The translations under genes and the position numbers were made by a program. DNA of 64,000 nt from an uncultured Caulobacterales bacterium (GTDB lineage Bacteria; Pseudomonadota; Alphaproteobacteria; Caulobacterales; Caulobacteraceae): NCBI GenBank assembly GCA_903884425.1, contig CAISEP010000017.1:1-64000 (forward strand), given 5' to 3'. The notes beneath the pieces were generated by a model. The model searched no databases and was not told where the DNA came from. It saw only the letters and a list, made by a program, of their open reading frames with translations. Below, piece after piece: positions 26,149 to 35,839 of the stretch; the stretch's first letter is position 1, and each line of letters opens with the position of its first letter.

Positions 26149-27506
26149 AGCAGGCGCTGCAGGACGGCGGCATAGTCCGCTTCAGCCTGCGCCCGGTGGA
26201 CGTGCCGGCCGTCCGCGACCACCCGCCGTCCCCGCCGCCACACGGAGTCAATGGCCGTCCGGCCCGCGGCGAAGACGAGGCTGTCCAGCAGGGCGTCCGG
26301 GGCCTTGCCCGCCAGGGACGGATGCCGGTCGTCGAGGGCGACGAGGTCCGCCGACGCGCCGAGGCTCAGTCCGGCCGATCCGCCCAGGGCCTGGGCACCG
26401 CCGGCCAGGGCCCCGTCGAACAGCACCTGCCCGGTGCTGCCCCCCTCGGCCTGCGGGAACAGGTTGCGGCCCCGGTGGCCCAGGCGCTGGCCGTATTCCA
26501 GCAGGCGCAGCTCCTCGGTGGCATCGATCAGCACATTGGAATCGCTGCCGATGCCGAATCGCCCGCCCGCCGCGAGATAGGTGGGCGCATTGAACAGGCC
26601 ATCCCCCAGATTGGCCTCGGTGATGGGGCAGAGCCCGGCCACGGCACCGGTCTTCGCCATCTGAACCGCCTCGGTGTCCAGCATGTGGGTCGCGTGGACC
26701 AGGCACCAGCGGCCGTCGACCTCCGCATGGTCCAGCAGCCACGCCACCGGACGAGCACCGGACCAGGCGAGGCAGTCCTCCACCTCCCGGACCTGCTCGG
26801 CGATGTGGATGTGCACCGGCCCGCCGGGCACCATCTGCGGCAGGAGGGCCAGCTCCTGCGGCGTCACCGCGCGCAGGCTGTGGGGGGCCACGCCCAGGAC
26901 CGCATCCGGCAGGGGGGAGAGCGCGCGACCGCTGGCCTCCAGCAGGCGGGCGAACCTGTCCGGATCACAGATGAAGCGTCGCTGGCCGGGCCCCGGGGCC
27001 GCGCCGCCGAAGCCGGAATGGGCGTAGAAGACCGGCAGAAGGGTGAGGCCGATGCCCGTCTCGTCCGCCGCCGCGGCGATCGCCGCCGCCATCTCCGCGG
27101 GATCGTCATAGGGCTGACCGTCCAGGGCGTGGTGGACATAGTGGAACTCCCCGACCCGGGTGAAGCCCGTCTCCAGCATCTCCACATAGGCCAGCGCAGC
27201 AATGGCCTTCAGTTCCGCAGGCCCGATCCGGTCGACGAAGCGGTACATGATCTCCCGCCAGGTCCAGAAACTGTCGTCGGAGGGCCCCCGACGCTCCGCC
27301 AGCCCGGCCATGCCCCGCTGGAAGGCATGGCTGTGGAGGTTGGGCAGCCCCGGCAGGGCCACCCCGTGGCGCGAATCGGTCGGCGCGGGCGCAACACCGG
27401 TCTCGAGGCCGCTCACCCGGCCCTGCCGGACGGACAGCCGCACGTCCCTGGCCCAGCCGTCCGCGAGGCGCGCCCTTCGGAAATGCAGGACTTCAACCGG
27501 TTCCAT
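26145..27506 (-). CDS. hutF: formimidoylglutamate deiminase HutF
   Basis: A 453-aa amidohydrolase that converts N-formimidoyl-L-glutamate to N-formyl-L-glutamate and ammonia. Metal-binding motifs are in place: LHSHAFQRG near the N-terminus, then HIHIAEQ, VHATHM and the aspartate in GIGSDSNV. The sequence NLHSHAFQRGMAGLAERRG, then FWTWREIMYRF, is diagnostic for HutF among amidohydrolases. Its presence together with HutG defines the two-step branch of histidine degradation rather than direct formimidoylglutamase. It is divergent from hutI and shares the operator region. Confidence 0.94.
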   Translation of the reverse strand: MEPVEVLHFRRARLADGWARDVRLSVRQGRVSGLETGVAPAPTDSRHGVALPGLPNLHSHAFQRGMAGLAERRGPSDDSFWTWREIMYRFVDRIGPAELKAIAALAYVEMLETGFTRVGEFHYVHHALDGQPYDDPAEMAAAIAAAADETGIGLTLLPVFYAHSGFGGAAPGPGQRRFICDPDRFARLLEASGRALSPLPDAVLGVAPHSLRAVTPQELALLPQMVPGGPVHIHIAEQVREVEDCLAWSGARPVAWLLDHAEVDGRWCLVHATHMLDTEAVQMAKTGAVAGLCPITEANLGDGLFNAPTYLAAGGRFGIGSDSNVLIDATEELRLLEYGQRLGHRGRNLFPQAEGGSTGQVLFDGALAGGAQALGGSAGLSLGASADLVALDDRHPSLAGKAPDALLDSLVFAAGRTAIDSVWRRGRRVVADGRHVHRAQAEADYAAVLQRLL

Positions 27507-27526
27507 CGTCGAGCTCTCCGTGACGC

Positions 27527-27546
27527 ATAATATGTCTATACATTAT
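27527..27546. promoter_or_regulatory. HutC operator (20-bp palindrome) between hutF and hutI
   Basis: ATAATATGTCTATACATTAT is nearly symmetrical, with a TGT-N4-ACA core as in GntR/HutC sites. It is AT-rich within a GC-rich region. It contains -10-like sequences for both directions (CATTAT toward hutI, TATTAT toward hutF). One dimer could therefore shut both promoters. Confidence 0.7.
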
Positions 27547-27587
27547 TTCGAAGCGGTGCAATGATCCTCCACCGACGGAGGCGGCCC

Positions 27588-28787
27588 ATGCACTGCGACA
27601 CAGTCTGGACGGAGGCGAGGCTTCTGACGATGGCCGGCGGCGATGTCGGCGTCGTCGAGGACGGGGTCGTGGCCGCGACGGATGGTCGCATCACCTATGT
27701 CGGCCCGCGGGACGGGGCGCCGGGCTTCCAGGCGCGGGAGACCGTGGCCTGTGGCGGCCGCTGGATCACCCCCGGACTGATCGACTGCCACACCCATCTG
27801 ATCCATGGCGGCGACCGGGCGCACGAGTTCGAGCTGCGCCTGGCCGGGGCCTCCTACGAGGAGATCGCCCGGGCCGGCGGCGGCATTGTCTCCACCGTCA
27901 AGGCCACCCGGGCGGCGAGCGAGGCGCAGCTGGTGGCCTCCGCCCTGCCCCGGCTGGACGCGCTGATGGCCGAGGGCGTGACCACGGTGGAGATCAAGTC
28001 CGGCTACGGCCTGTCCCTGGAGGCCGAGGGGCGGATGCTGCGCGCCGCCGGGCAGCTGGGACGGATCCGCCCCGTGCGGGTCGCCCGGACCTTTCTGGGG
28101 GCCCATGCCCTGCCGCCGGAACATGCCGGTGACGCCGACGGCTACATCACCCGCGTGGTCGAGGAGATGATCCCGACCCTGGCCGCTGAGGGCCTGATGG
28201 ACGCCGTGGACGCCTTCTGCGAAGGCATCGGCTTCACCCCGTCCCAGGTCCGCCGGGTGTTCGAGGCGGCCACTGCTGTGGGCCTGCCCGTGAAACTGCA
28301 CGCCGAACAGCTGTCGAACCTCCACGGCGCGGAGCTGGCGGCGGGCTTCAAGGCCCTGTCTGCCGATCATCTGGAGCATCTGGACGCCGCCGGGATCGCT
28401 GCCATGGCAAGGGCCGGGACCGTGGCGACCCTGCTGCCCGGGGCCTATTACTTCGTGCGCGAGACGGTGCTGCCGCCGGTCGAGGGCCTCAGGGCCGCGG
28501 GCGTGCCCATGGCCATCGCCACGGACTGCAATCCCGGCACCTCGCCCCTCACCTCGATCCTGCTGACCCTGAACATGGCGGCCACCCTGTTCCGCATGAC
28601 GGTGTCGGAGTGCCTGCTGGGCGTGACCGCCCATGCGGCGCAGGCGCTGGGGCTCGGCCACGAGACCGGCACGCTGGAAGTCGGCAAGAGCTGCGACCTG
28701 GCCATCTGGGACGTCGAGCGTCCCGCCGAACTTGTCTACCGCATGGGTTTCAACCCGCTGTACCGCCGCGTCTGGAGGGGAAAGTGA
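27588..28787 (+). CDS. hutI: imidazolonepropionase HutI
   Basis: A 399-aa metal-dependent amidohydrolase that opens the imidazolone ring to give N-formimidoyl-L-glutamate. Motifs: [11 protein letters not shown] (His68, His70), [12 protein letters not shown], the later metal/catalytic histidines in KLHAEQLSN and DHLEHL, and [10 protein letters not shown]. The ATG at 27588 is preferred because GGAGG lies six bases upstream; an ATG 27 bases earlier lacks one. It is the first gene of the plus-strand hut operon and overlaps hutH by 4 nt (GTGA). Confidence 0.95.
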   Translation: MHCDTVWTEARLLTMAGGDVGVVEDGVVAATDGRITYVGPRDGAPGFQARETVACGGRWITPGLIDCHTHLIHGGDRAHEFELRLAGASYEEIARAGGGIVSTVKATRAASEAQLVASALPRLDALMAEGVTTVEIKSGYGLSLEAEGRMLRAAGQLGRIRPVRVARTFLGAHALPPEHAGDADGYITRVVEEMIPTLAAEGLMDAVDAFCEGIGFTPSQVRRVFEAATAVGLPVKLHAEQLSNLHGAELAAGFKALSADHLEHLDAAGIAAMARAGTVATLLPGAYYFVRETVLPPVEGLRAAGVPMAIATDCNPGTSPLTSILLTLNMAATLFRMTVSECLLGVTAHAAQALGLGHETGTLEVGKSCDLAIWDVERPAELVYRMGFNPLYRRVWRGK

Positions 28788-30313
28788 CGATCATCACACT
28801 GCAACCGGGTTCCGTGCCCCTCTGCGACTGGCGGGCCATCTATTTCGGCGCGTCGGCGAAGCTCCACCCCTCCGCCCGGCCGGTGATCGCTGCCAGCGCG
28901 GCCGCGGTCTCGCGCATTCTGGCCACCGGCGCGCCGGTCTATGGAATCAATACCGGCTTCGGCAAGCTCGCCAATGTGCGGATCGGGGACGCGGACCTCG
29001 CTCGGCTGCAGCGCAACATCGTGCTGAGCCATGCGGCGGGAACCGGGGCCCCCTCCCCCCGCAATGTCATCCGGCTGATGATGGCCCTGAAGCTGGCCAG
29101 CCTCGCCCAGGGCGCGTCCGGCGTGCGGACGGAGACCACCGACCTGCTGGAGGCCATGCTGGAGCGCCAGCTGATCCCCGTGGTCCCCTGTCAGGGCTCC
29201 GTCGGGGCCAGCGGCGACCTGGCCCCCCTGTCGCACATGACCGCCACCCTGATCGGCGAGGGCGAGATCTTCGTCGGGGACGAGCGGCACCCGGCGACGG
29301 AGGCCCTGCACGCCGCCGGGCTGAAGCCGGTGGAGCTGGGCCCCAAGGAGGGGCTGGCCCTCTTGAACGGCACCCAGTTCTCCACCGCCAATGCCCTGGC
29401 CGGGCTGTTCGAGGCGGAGCGGCTTTACCAGGCGGCCCTGGTCACCGGGGCGCTCGCCACCGAGGCGGCCAAGGGCTCCGACACCCCCTTCGATCCGCGC
29501 ATCCACACCCTGCGCCGTCATGTGGGACAGATCGAGACCGCCGATGCCCTGCGCCGCCTGATGGCCGGCTCCCCCATCCGCGCCAGCCATCTGGTGGACG
29601 ATGTCCGGGTTCAGGATCCCTACTGCCTGCGCTGCCAGCCCCAGGTGATGGGTGCGGCCCTGGACATATTGCGCCAGGCCGCCACGACCCTGGAGACCGA
29701 GGCCAACGGCGTCACCGACAACCCGCTGATCTTCCCGGAGACCGACGAAGCCCTGTCCGGGGGCAACTTCCACGCCGAGCCCGTGGCCTTTGCCGCAGAC
29801 ATCATCGCGCTGGCCGTCTGCGAGATCGGGTCCCTGGCGGAACGGCGCATCGCCATGCTGGTGGACCCGGCCCTGTCCGGCCTTCCGGCCTTCCTGACCC
29901 CGACGCCGGGCCTCAATTCCGGCTTCATGATCCCCCAGGTCACCGCCGCGGCCCTGGTGTCGGAGAACAAGCAGCGGGCCTATCCCGCCAGCGTCGATTC
30001 CATCCCCACCTCCGCCAATCAGGAGGATCACGTCTCCATGGCTGCCCACGGGGCCCGGCGGCTGATGGACATGGTCGCCAATGCCACCGCCGTGATCGGG
30101 ATCGAGCTGCTGGCCGCGGCCCAGGGGGTGGATTTCCACGCGCCCCTGACCTCCAGCCCCGCCCTGGACCGGGTCCGACGCCGCCTGCGGGACGTGGTGC
30201 CGCCCCTGGGCGACGACCGCTACATCCATCCGGACCTGGAGGCGGCCAATGTCCTGGTGCGCTCCGGCGCGCTGACGGCCGCCGCGGGCCTCGTGCTACC
30301 GGGGGTGTCATGA
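28784..30313 (+). CDS. hutH: histidine ammonia-lyase HutH
   Basis: A 509-aa enzyme that deaminates L-histidine to urocanate. The self-made MIO cofactor comes from Ala142-Ser143-Gly144 in [12 protein letters not shown], and Ser143 coincides in number with the Pseudomonas putida enzyme. [10 protein letters not shown] and [10 protein letters not shown] are further family hallmarks, together with QEDHVSM. The start is GTG at 28784, overlapping the hutI stop, with GGAGGGG upstream. Its stop overlaps the hutG start (ATGA). Confidence 0.96.
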   Translation: MTIITLQPGSVPLCDWRAIYFGASAKLHPSARPVIAASAAAVSRILATGAPVYGINTGFGKLANVRIGDADLARLQRNIVLSHAAGTGAPSPRNVIRLMMALKLASLAQGASGVRTETTDLLEAMLERQLIPVVPCQGSVGASGDLAPLSHMTATLIGEGEIFVGDERHPATEALHAAGLKPVELGPKEGLALLNGTQFSTANALAGLFEAERLYQAALVTGALATEAAKGSDTPFDPRIHTLRRHVGQIETADALRRLMAGSPIRASHLVDDVRVQDPYCLRCQPQVMGAALDILRQAATTLETEANGVTDNPLIFPETDEALSGGNFHAEPVAFAADIIALAVCEIGSLAERRIAMLVDPALSGLPAFLTPTPGLNSGFMIPQVTAAALVSENKQRAYPASVDSIPTSANQEDHVSMAAHGARRLMDMVANATAVIGIELLAAAQGVDFHAPLTSSPALDRVRRRLRDVVPPLGDDRYIHPDLEAANVLVRSGALTAAAGLVLPGVS

Positions 30314-31119
30314 CCGACTGGCTGGACATCCACCGGGGCGAGGGCCCCGTCATCATCGCCATGCCGCACACCGGGTCCGAGATCCCGGCGGAGCTGGCGG
30401 GTGCCTTCGTCTCCCCCTGGCTGGCGCGCAAGGACACCGACTGGTGGATCGAGCAGGTCTACGGCTTTGCCCGGGACCTGGGGGTGACGATGGTGCGGAC
30501 CCGCATCTCCCGCTCGGTCATCGACTGCAACCGCGACCCGTCGGGGGCGTCCCTCTATCCCGGCATGGCGACGACGGAGCTGTGTCCCACCTCCACCTTC
30601 GAGGGCGAGCCCCTCTATCGCGGCGCGGCACCGGATGCGGCGGAGATCGCCCGCCGCACCGACCGGTGGTTCGCGCCCTATCACGCCGCCGTCGCCGCCG
30701 AGATCGACCGCCTGAAGGCGAAGCACGGCCGGGTGGTGCTGTACGACGCCCACTCCATCCGCAGCCGGGTCGGCCGCCTGTTCGAGGGGGAGCTGCCCCA
30801 GTTCAACATCGGCAGCAATTCCGGCCGGGCCTGCGATCCGGCGCTGGCCGCCCGGATCAGCGACATCTGTGCCGCCAGCGGCCGCACCCACGTGCTGGAC
30901 GGCCGCTTCAAGGGCGGCTGGACCACCCGGCACTACGGCCGTCCGGACGCGAACGTCCACGCCATCCAGATGGAACTGGCCTTCCGCGGCTACCTCGAGG
31001 AGCCGGACCCCATGACGCCGGAGACCTGGCCCGGCCCCTACGACCCTGCCTATGCCGCGCCCCTCGTGGCGACCCTGACCGACATCGTGAAGGCGTGCAT
31101 CGCCTTTGCCCGCACCTGA
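30310..31119 (+). CDS. hutG: N-formylglutamate deformylase HutG
   Basis: A 269-aa N-formylglutamate amidohydrolase (FGase family) that releases formate and L-glutamate, the final step of this hut branch. Family signatures: [44 protein letters not shown] and [14 protein letters not shown]. These supply the zinc ligands and catalytic residues. The ATG overlaps the hutH stop by 4 nt. There is an 11-bp gap to the hutU start, consistent with one transcript. Confidence 0.94.
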   Translation: MTDWLDIHRGEGPVIIAMPHTGSEIPAELAGAFVSPWLARKDTDWWIEQVYGFARDLGVTMVRTRISRSVIDCNRDPSGASLYPGMATTELCPTSTFEGEPLYRGAAPDAAEIARRTDRWFAPYHAAVAAEIDRLKAKHGRVVLYDAHSIRSRVGRLFEGELPQFNIGSNSGRACDPALAARISDICAASGRTHVLDGRFKGGWTTRHYGRPDANVHAIQMELAFRGYLEEPDPMTPETWPGPYDPAYAAPLVATLTDIVKACIAFART

Positions 31120-31129
31120 AGGAGCCCCC

Positions 31130-32797
31130 ATGAGCCGCATCGACAACAGCCGCATCATCAAGGCCGCCACCGGCACGGAGTTGTCCGCCAGGAGCTGGCT
31201 GACCGAAGCGCCCCTGCGCATGCTGATGAACAACCTGCACCCGGACGTGGCCGAGCGGCCGGAGGAGCTGGTGGTCTATGGCGGCATCGGCCGCGCCGCC
31301 CGGGACTGGCAGAGCTTCGACGCCATCGTCGCCACCCTCCAGCGCCTGGGACCGGACGAGACCCTGCTGGTGCAGTCGGGCAAGCCGGTGGGCGTGTTCA
31401 AGACCCACCCGGACGCCCCGCGGGTGCTGATCGCCAACTCCAACCTGGTGCCCAAATGGGCGAACTGGGAGCACTTCAACGAGCTCGACCGCAAGGGGCT
31501 GGCCATGTACGGCCAGATGACCGCGGGCTCCTGGATCTATATCGGCACCCAGGGGATCGTGCAGGGCACCTACGAGACCTTCGTGGAGATGGGCCGCCAG
31601 CACTACAATGGCGACCTGAGCGGTCGGTGGCTGCTGACCGGGGGGCTCGGCGGCATGGGCGGGGCCCAGCCCCTGGCGGCGGTGATGGCCGGGGCCTCGT
31701 GCCTGGCCATCGAGTGCCAGCCCAGCCGCATCGACATGCGCCTGCGCACCGGCTACCTGGACAAGTCCGCCACCACCCTGGACGAGGCCCTGGCCATGAT
31801 CGCGCAGGCAAAGGCGGACGGAAAGCCCGTGTCCGTCGGCCTGCTGGGCAATGCCGCGGAGATTCTGCCGGAGATGGTGCGCCGGGGCATCCGTCCCGAC
31901 CTGCTCACCGACCAGACCTCCGCCCATGACCCGGTGAACGGCTATCTGCCCATCGGCTGGACCGTGGCCGAATGGATCGAGCGGCGGGAGCGGGAGCCGG
32001 AGGCCGTGGCCAAGGCAGCCAAGGCCTCCATGGCCATCCACGTCCAGGCCATGCTGGACATGCAGGCGGCGGGCGTGCCCACCACCGACTATGGCAACAA
32101 CATCCGCCAGGTGGCCTTCGACGAGGGCGTCACCAAGGCCTTCGCCTTCCCCGGATTCGTGCCCGCCTACATCCGCCCCCTGTTCTGCCGCGGGATCGGC
32201 CCCTTCCGCTGGGTGGCCCTGTCCGGCGATCCGGAGGACATCTACAAGACCGACGCCAAGGTGAAGGAGCTGCTGCCGGACAATGCGGCCCTGCACCGCT
32301 GGCTGGACATGGCCCGGGAGCGCATCCACTTCCAGGGCCTGCCCGCCCGCATCTGCTGGGTGGGCCTGGGGGATCGCCACCGGCTGGGCCTGGCCTTCAA
32401 CGAGATGGTGGCCTCGGGCGAGCTGAAGGCCCCGATCGTCATCGGCCGGGACCACCTCGACTCCGGCTCCGTCGCCAGCCCCAACCGGGAGACCGAGGCC
32501 ATGCAGGACGGCTCCGACGCCGTGTCAGACTGGCCGCTGCTGAACGCCCTGCTCAACACGGCCTCCGGGGCCACCTGGGTGTCCCTGCACCACGGGGGCG
32601 GGGTCGGCATGGGCTATTCCCAACATTCCGGCATGGTCATCGTCGCCGACGGCACTCCGGAAGCAGCCAAGCGGCTGGAGCGGGTCCTGTGGAACGACCC
32701 GGCCACCGGCGTCATGCGGCATGCGGATGCGGGCTATGACATCGCCCTCGACTGCGCCCGGGAGAAGGGTCTCGACCTGCCGGGCATCCTGAAGTGA
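31130..32797 (+). CDS. hutU: urocanate hydratase HutU
   Basis: A 555-aa NAD-dependent urocanase converting urocanate to imidazolone propionate. The coverage is full length. Highly conserved stretches include [16 protein letters not shown], the NAD-binding region [32 protein letters not shown], and [18 protein letters not shown] near the C-terminus. The ATG at 31130 follows AAGGAG by seven bases. Order in the operon (I-H-G-U-D) is unlike that of enteric bacteria, but all steps are represented. The hutU stop overlaps the GTG of hutD. Confidence 0.96.
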   Translation: MSRIDNSRIIKAATGTELSARSWLTEAPLRMLMNNLHPDVAERPEELVVYGGIGRAARDWQSFDAIVATLQRLGPDETLLVQSGKPVGVFKTHPDAPRVLIANSNLVPKWANWEHFNELDRKGLAMYGQMTAGSWIYIGTQGIVQGTYETFVEMGRQHYNGDLSGRWLLTGGLGGMGGAQPLAAVMAGASCLAIECQPSRIDMRLRTGYLDKSATTLDEALAMIAQAKADGKPVSVGLLGNAAEILPEMVRRGIRPDLLTDQTSAHDPVNGYLPIGWTVAEWIERREREPEAVAKAAKASMAIHVQAMLDMQAAGVPTTDYGNNIRQVAFDEGVTKAFAFPGFVPAYIRPLFCRGIGPFRWVALSGDPEDIYKTDAKVKELLPDNAALHRWLDMARERIHFQGLPARICWVGLGDRHRLGLAFNEMVASGELKAPIVIGRDHLDSGSVASPNRETEAMQDGSDAVSDWPLLNALLNTASGATWVSLHHGGGVGMGYSQHSGMVIVADGTPEAAKRLERVLWNDPATGVMRHADAGYDIALDCAREKGLDLPGILK

Positions 32798-33375
32798 CGC
32801 TGAACGTCCTGCGCGCCGCCGACCGGGCGGTCCAGCCCTGGAAGAACGGCGGCGGCAAGACGCGGGAGGTGCTGGCCGCCCCCGCCTCCGGCAGCGCCGG
32901 GGACTTCGACTGGCGGGTCAGCATGGCCGAGGTCGCGGTCCCTGGCCCGTTCTCGTCCTTTCCCGGTATCGACCGCACGCTGAAGGTTCTGGAAGGCCGC
33001 CTGGAACTGGGCTTCGCCGATCCGGAGGCGGTGCATGTCCTGACGCCGGAGGCGGAGGCGCTGGACTTTCCGGGGGACGTGGCCGTCACCGGCCGCCCGG
33101 TGGACGGACCGGTCCTCGACCTCAACCTGATGGTGCGGCGCGAGGCCTTCGTCGGCCATATCCGGTCCCTGCCCGCGGGGGCGCTGCCCGCACCGGAGGG
33201 CTCGCCGGTGCTGCGGCTGCTGATCGCCCTGCAGCCCACCACCGTGCGGGTCGCCGACGCCGTCCACGGGCTGGCGCGCTTCGACGCCCTGCGTCTGGAC
33301 GGACCGGACGCTGCGGACGGCCTGACCCTCGACCAACCCGCCCTGCTGCTGCTGGTCCTGCCCCGGACCGCCTGA
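32794..33375 (+). CDS. hutD: HutD family cupin-like protein
   Basis: A 193-aa protein of the HutD/Ves family, a bicupin-like fold. Typical N-terminal signature [14 protein letters not shown] and [11 protein letters not shown], with [14 protein letters not shown] following. HutD in pseudomonads is proposed to limit accumulation of hut intermediates; its biochemical activity is not settled. The GTG start at 32794 overlaps the hutU stop. It ends the hut operon. The 93 bp to the convergent LOV regulator contain no clear terminator. Confidence 0.9.
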   Translation: MTLNVLRAADRAVQPWKNGGGKTREVLAAPASGSAGDFDWRVSMAEVAVPGPFSSFPGIDRTLKVLEGRLELGFADPEAVHVLTPEAEALDFPGDVAVTGRPVDGPVLDLNLMVRREAFVGHIRSLPAGALPAPEGSPVLRLLIALQPTTVRVADAVHGLARFDALRLDGPDAADGLTLDQPALLLLVLPRTA

Positions 33376-33468
33376 GCGGGACCGCTGTTCGGCAGGCGCA
33401 CGAAGTAGAAGCTGCCGCCGTTGAGTCCCCGCTGATTCCCACCCCCGGGGTGCGGACGCAGCCCCGGA

Positions 33469-34119
33469 TCAGAAACCTGCCTCCACCGCCAGCCGGATGG
33501 CATCGGCCCCGGAGCGGACGTCCAGGGCCTTGAGCAGTGCCGCCCGGTGCATCTTCACCGTCCGCTCGGTCAGACCCAGCTCATGGGCGATCTGCTTGTT
33601 CAGCTTGCCGCTGGACATGCCCAGCAGCACTTCCCGCTGGCGCGGGCTGAGCCCGTCGACCCGGCCCCGGGCCACCGACGCCCGCGACGGCGCACCCTCC
33701 CCCTCCGGCGCGAGGGCCTGGGAGCCGAGGAAGAAGTCCAGCTCGCCCTCGGCGTCGAAGATCGGGGCGACCAGGACCGCGTTGCGGAACGGGGTGCCGT
33801 CCTTGCGGTAGTTGCGGATCTCCACCAGCACCGGGGTCCTCGCGCGGACCCCCTGGCGGATCTGCTCGGACAGTTCGGGCTCGGTGCTGGGCCCGGCCAG
33901 GAAGCGGCAGTTGCGGCCCACCACCTCGTCCCGGTCGTAGCCGGTGAGCGCCAGGAACGCGGCATTGCAGTGGACGATGGGATTGTCCGGCTGGCGCGGG
34001 TCGCTGAGCACCGCCGCGATCGGACTGGCATCGATCATCTTCGCCAGTGCGGGATTTGCCCGCAGTGCCCTGGCGACCGGAGCGGCTTCCCTTTTGGACA
34101 TGTTGGCGAGGATGCGCAT
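33469..34119 (-). CDS. LOV-HTH blue-light-type transcriptional regulator
   Basis: A 216-aa protein: a LOV/PAS domain (residues 25-140) followed by a LuxR-type helix-turn-helix (about 155-212: DGLSPRQREVLLGMSSGKLN and TERTVKMHRAALL). The flavin-adduct cysteine is Cys71 in GRNCRFLAG. Flavin-ring contacts are also present: Asn103 (RNYRKDGT), Asn113 (PFRNAV) and Gln134 (FFLGSQ). The Gln that usually follows FL in the GxNCRFLQ motif is Ala. The architecture equals EL222, a photoreceptor that dimerises and binds DNA in blue light. The start is uncertain: ATG at 34119 is used, with a TTG at 34137 and an ATG at 34101 as alternatives. It is divergent from folE. Confidence 0.88.
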   Translation of the reverse strand: MRILANMSKREAAPVARALRANPALAKMIDASPIAAVLSDPRQPDNPIVHCNAAFLALTGYDRDEVVGRNCRFLAGPSTEPELSEQIRQGVRARTPVLVEIRNYRKDGTPFRNAVLVAPIFDAEGELDFFLGSQALAPEGEGAPSRASVARGRVDGLSPRQREVLLGMSSGKLNKQIAHELGLTERTVKMHRAALLKALDVRSGADAIRLAVEAGF

Positions 34120-34175
34120 CGGGCCCAGCTTTGACAAGGGCCAGCAGAACCCGGCGACGACCAGGAAAGACGGAC

Positions 34176-34787
34176 ATGAACTACTTCTCCCCCGATGCGC
34201 GCCTTTCGGGCCCCGACGGCAAGGTCATGGTGCCGGAGGACGTGCAGGACGCCGTGCGGACCCTGCTGCGCTGGGCCGGTGAGGATCCCTCCCGCGAAGG
34301 CCTGCGCGACACGCCGGGCCGGGTGGCCCGGGCCTGGCTGGAATATTGCGACGGCTACGAGGAGGATCCCGGCCTCCACCTGGCGCGGACCTTCGAGGAG
34401 GTGGGAGGCTATGACGAGATCGTGCTCCTGCGCGACATCCCCTTCCAGTCCCATTGCGAGCATCACCTGGCCCCGATCACGGGGGTAGCCTCCATCGCCT
34501 ATCTGCCAAAGGACCGGGTGGTGGGCATCTCCAAGCTGGCGCGGGTGCTGCAGGGCTATGCCCACCGGCTGCAGGTGCAGGAGCGCCTGACGGCGGAGGT
34601 GGCCGACTGCATCTGGGAACACCTCCAGCCCCGGGGCGTCGCCGTGGTGATCGAGGCCCAGCACGGCTGCATGACCGGCCGCGGGGTCCGCACCCCGGGT
34701 GTGAACATGCTGACCCGCCGGGTGCTGGGCTGCTTTGCCGAGGACGCGGACCAGCGCAAGGACGTGTTCGCGCTGATGGGCCGCTGA
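34176..34787 (+). CDS. folE: GTP cyclohydrolase I FolE
   Basis: A 203-aa enzyme converting GTP to dihydroneopterin triphosphate, the first step to folates and pterins. Zinc ligands are present: Cys94 and His97 in HCEHHLAPITG and Cys165 in QHGCMTGRG. The GGYDEIVLLRDIPFQSHCEH region is canonical. The ATG at 34176 follows AGGAAAG. Divergence from a LOV regulator and coupling to a COG3380 flavoprotein suggest a light-induced copy supplying pterin, for example the antenna of photolyase, rather than the only housekeeping folE. Whether another folE exists elsewhere cannot be seen. Confidence 0.95.
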   Translation: MNYFSPDARLSGPDGKVMVPEDVQDAVRTLLRWAGEDPSREGLRDTPGRVARAWLEYCDGYEEDPGLHLARTFEEVGGYDEIVLLRDIPFQSHCEHHLAPITGVASIAYLPKDRVVGISKLARVLQGYAHRLQVQERLTAEVADCIWEHLQPRGVAVVIEAQHGCMTGRGVRTPGVNMLTRRVLGCFAEDADQRKDVFALMGR

Positions 34788-34791
34788 GGCC

Positions 34792-35799
34792 ATGCGCATC
34801 GCCGTGATCGGGGCCGGAATGGCCGGCCTGTCCTGCGCCACGGCGCTGTCGAGGGCGGACAGGACCGGGGCGGACCTGGAAATCCGGGTCTTCGACAAGG
34901 GCCGCGGCCCCGGCGGCCGGATGGCGACCCGGCGGATCGCTACGCCCCTGGGCGAGGCCTGTTTCGACATGGGGGCCCAGTACTTCACCGTGCGCAGCCC
35001 GGACTTTGCAGAGGAGGTGAGCCGCTGGGTGAGCGCCGGACAGGTGGCCCCCTGGCCGGCGGCGGGACCGGAGGCGTGGGTCGGGACCCCCTCCATGACC
35101 GCCCCGCTGAAGGACATGGCGGCGCCGCTGGACATTGCCTGGAACAGCTTCGTGGCCGGGCTCAGCCGGGACGCCGAGGGCTGGCGGCTGCACCTGAAGG
35201 ACGGGGACGTGCCCGGGTTCGACGCGGTGGTCATCGCCCTGCCCGCGGAGCAGGCCACGCCCTTCCTGGCCCTGACCGACCCTGCCTTCTTCCAGCGCAA
35301 TGTCCTGTCCCAGACCTCGCCCTGCTGGACGGGCCTCTATGCCTTCGCCGCGCCCCTGTCGGTGTCGGCGGACGTGTTCCGCAAGCAGGGGATCATCAGC
35401 TGGGCTGCGCGAAACAGTGCCAAGCCCGGTCGCGCGCCCCTCGAGACCTGGGTGGTGCAGGCCGATCACGACTGGTCCCGCGCCCATCTGGAGGAGCCCC
35501 CCGAATCGGTGGCCGCCGCCCTGCTTTCGTCCCTGCTCGCCCTGACCGGCGACCCGGGGCGCGAGGCCCTCGTCCAGTCGGCCCATCGCTGGCGGTTTGC
35601 CCTGTCCACGCCCCTGGGTCTCGACGGCCTGTGGAACCCGGAGATCGGGCTCGGGGTCTGCGGCGACTGGCTCCTTGCCCCCCGGGTGGAGAGTGCCTGG
35701 TTGTCCGGGGCGGCCCTGGCCCGTCGCATGGGTGCCCAGCCGTTCACCCGCCCGGCCCGCGGCGGGGAGGCCCTTTCCCCTGCCCTGACCAGCCGCTAA
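34792..35799 (+). CDS. NAD(P)/FAD-dependent oxidoreductase, COG3380 (renalase-like)
   Basis: A 335-aa flavoprotein. The N-terminal FAD motif is VIGAGMAGLSCATAL. It is followed by the COG3380 signature FDKGRGPGGRMATRR and FDMGAQYFTVR, and a C-terminal FAD contact VCGDWLLAPRVESAWLSG. The family resembles renalase and amine oxidases, but its substrate in bacteria is unknown. It is often encoded beside photolyase and folE in light- or oxidative-stress clusters. It begins 4 bp after the folE stop, with GAGG as ribosome site, so the pair is co-transcribed. Confidence 0.86.
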   Translation: MRIAVIGAGMAGLSCATALSRADRTGADLEIRVFDKGRGPGGRMATRRIATPLGEACFDMGAQYFTVRSPDFAEEVSRWVSAGQVAPWPAAGPEAWVGTPSMTAPLKDMAAPLDIAWNSFVAGLSRDAEGWRLHLKDGDVPGFDAVVIALPAEQATPFLALTDPAFFQRNVLSQTSPCWTGLYAFAAPLSVSADVFRKQGIISWAARNSAKPGRAPLETWVVQADHDWSRAHLEEPPESVAAALLSSLLALTGDPGREALVQSAHRWRFALSTPLGLDGLWNPEIGLGVCGDWLLAPRVESAWLSGAALARRMGAQPFTRPARGGEALSPALTSR

Positions 35800-35839
35800 G
35801 AGGCAGACGCCCCCCATCGCCCCGCAGCGGAGCGCGCCC

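Noticed and set aside
33376-33468. Minus-strand reading LNGGSFYFVRLPNSG between hutD and the LOV gene, as a possible gene remnant
   Set aside because: Too short to assign, no flanking homology seen, and no start or ribosome site. It is likely chance.
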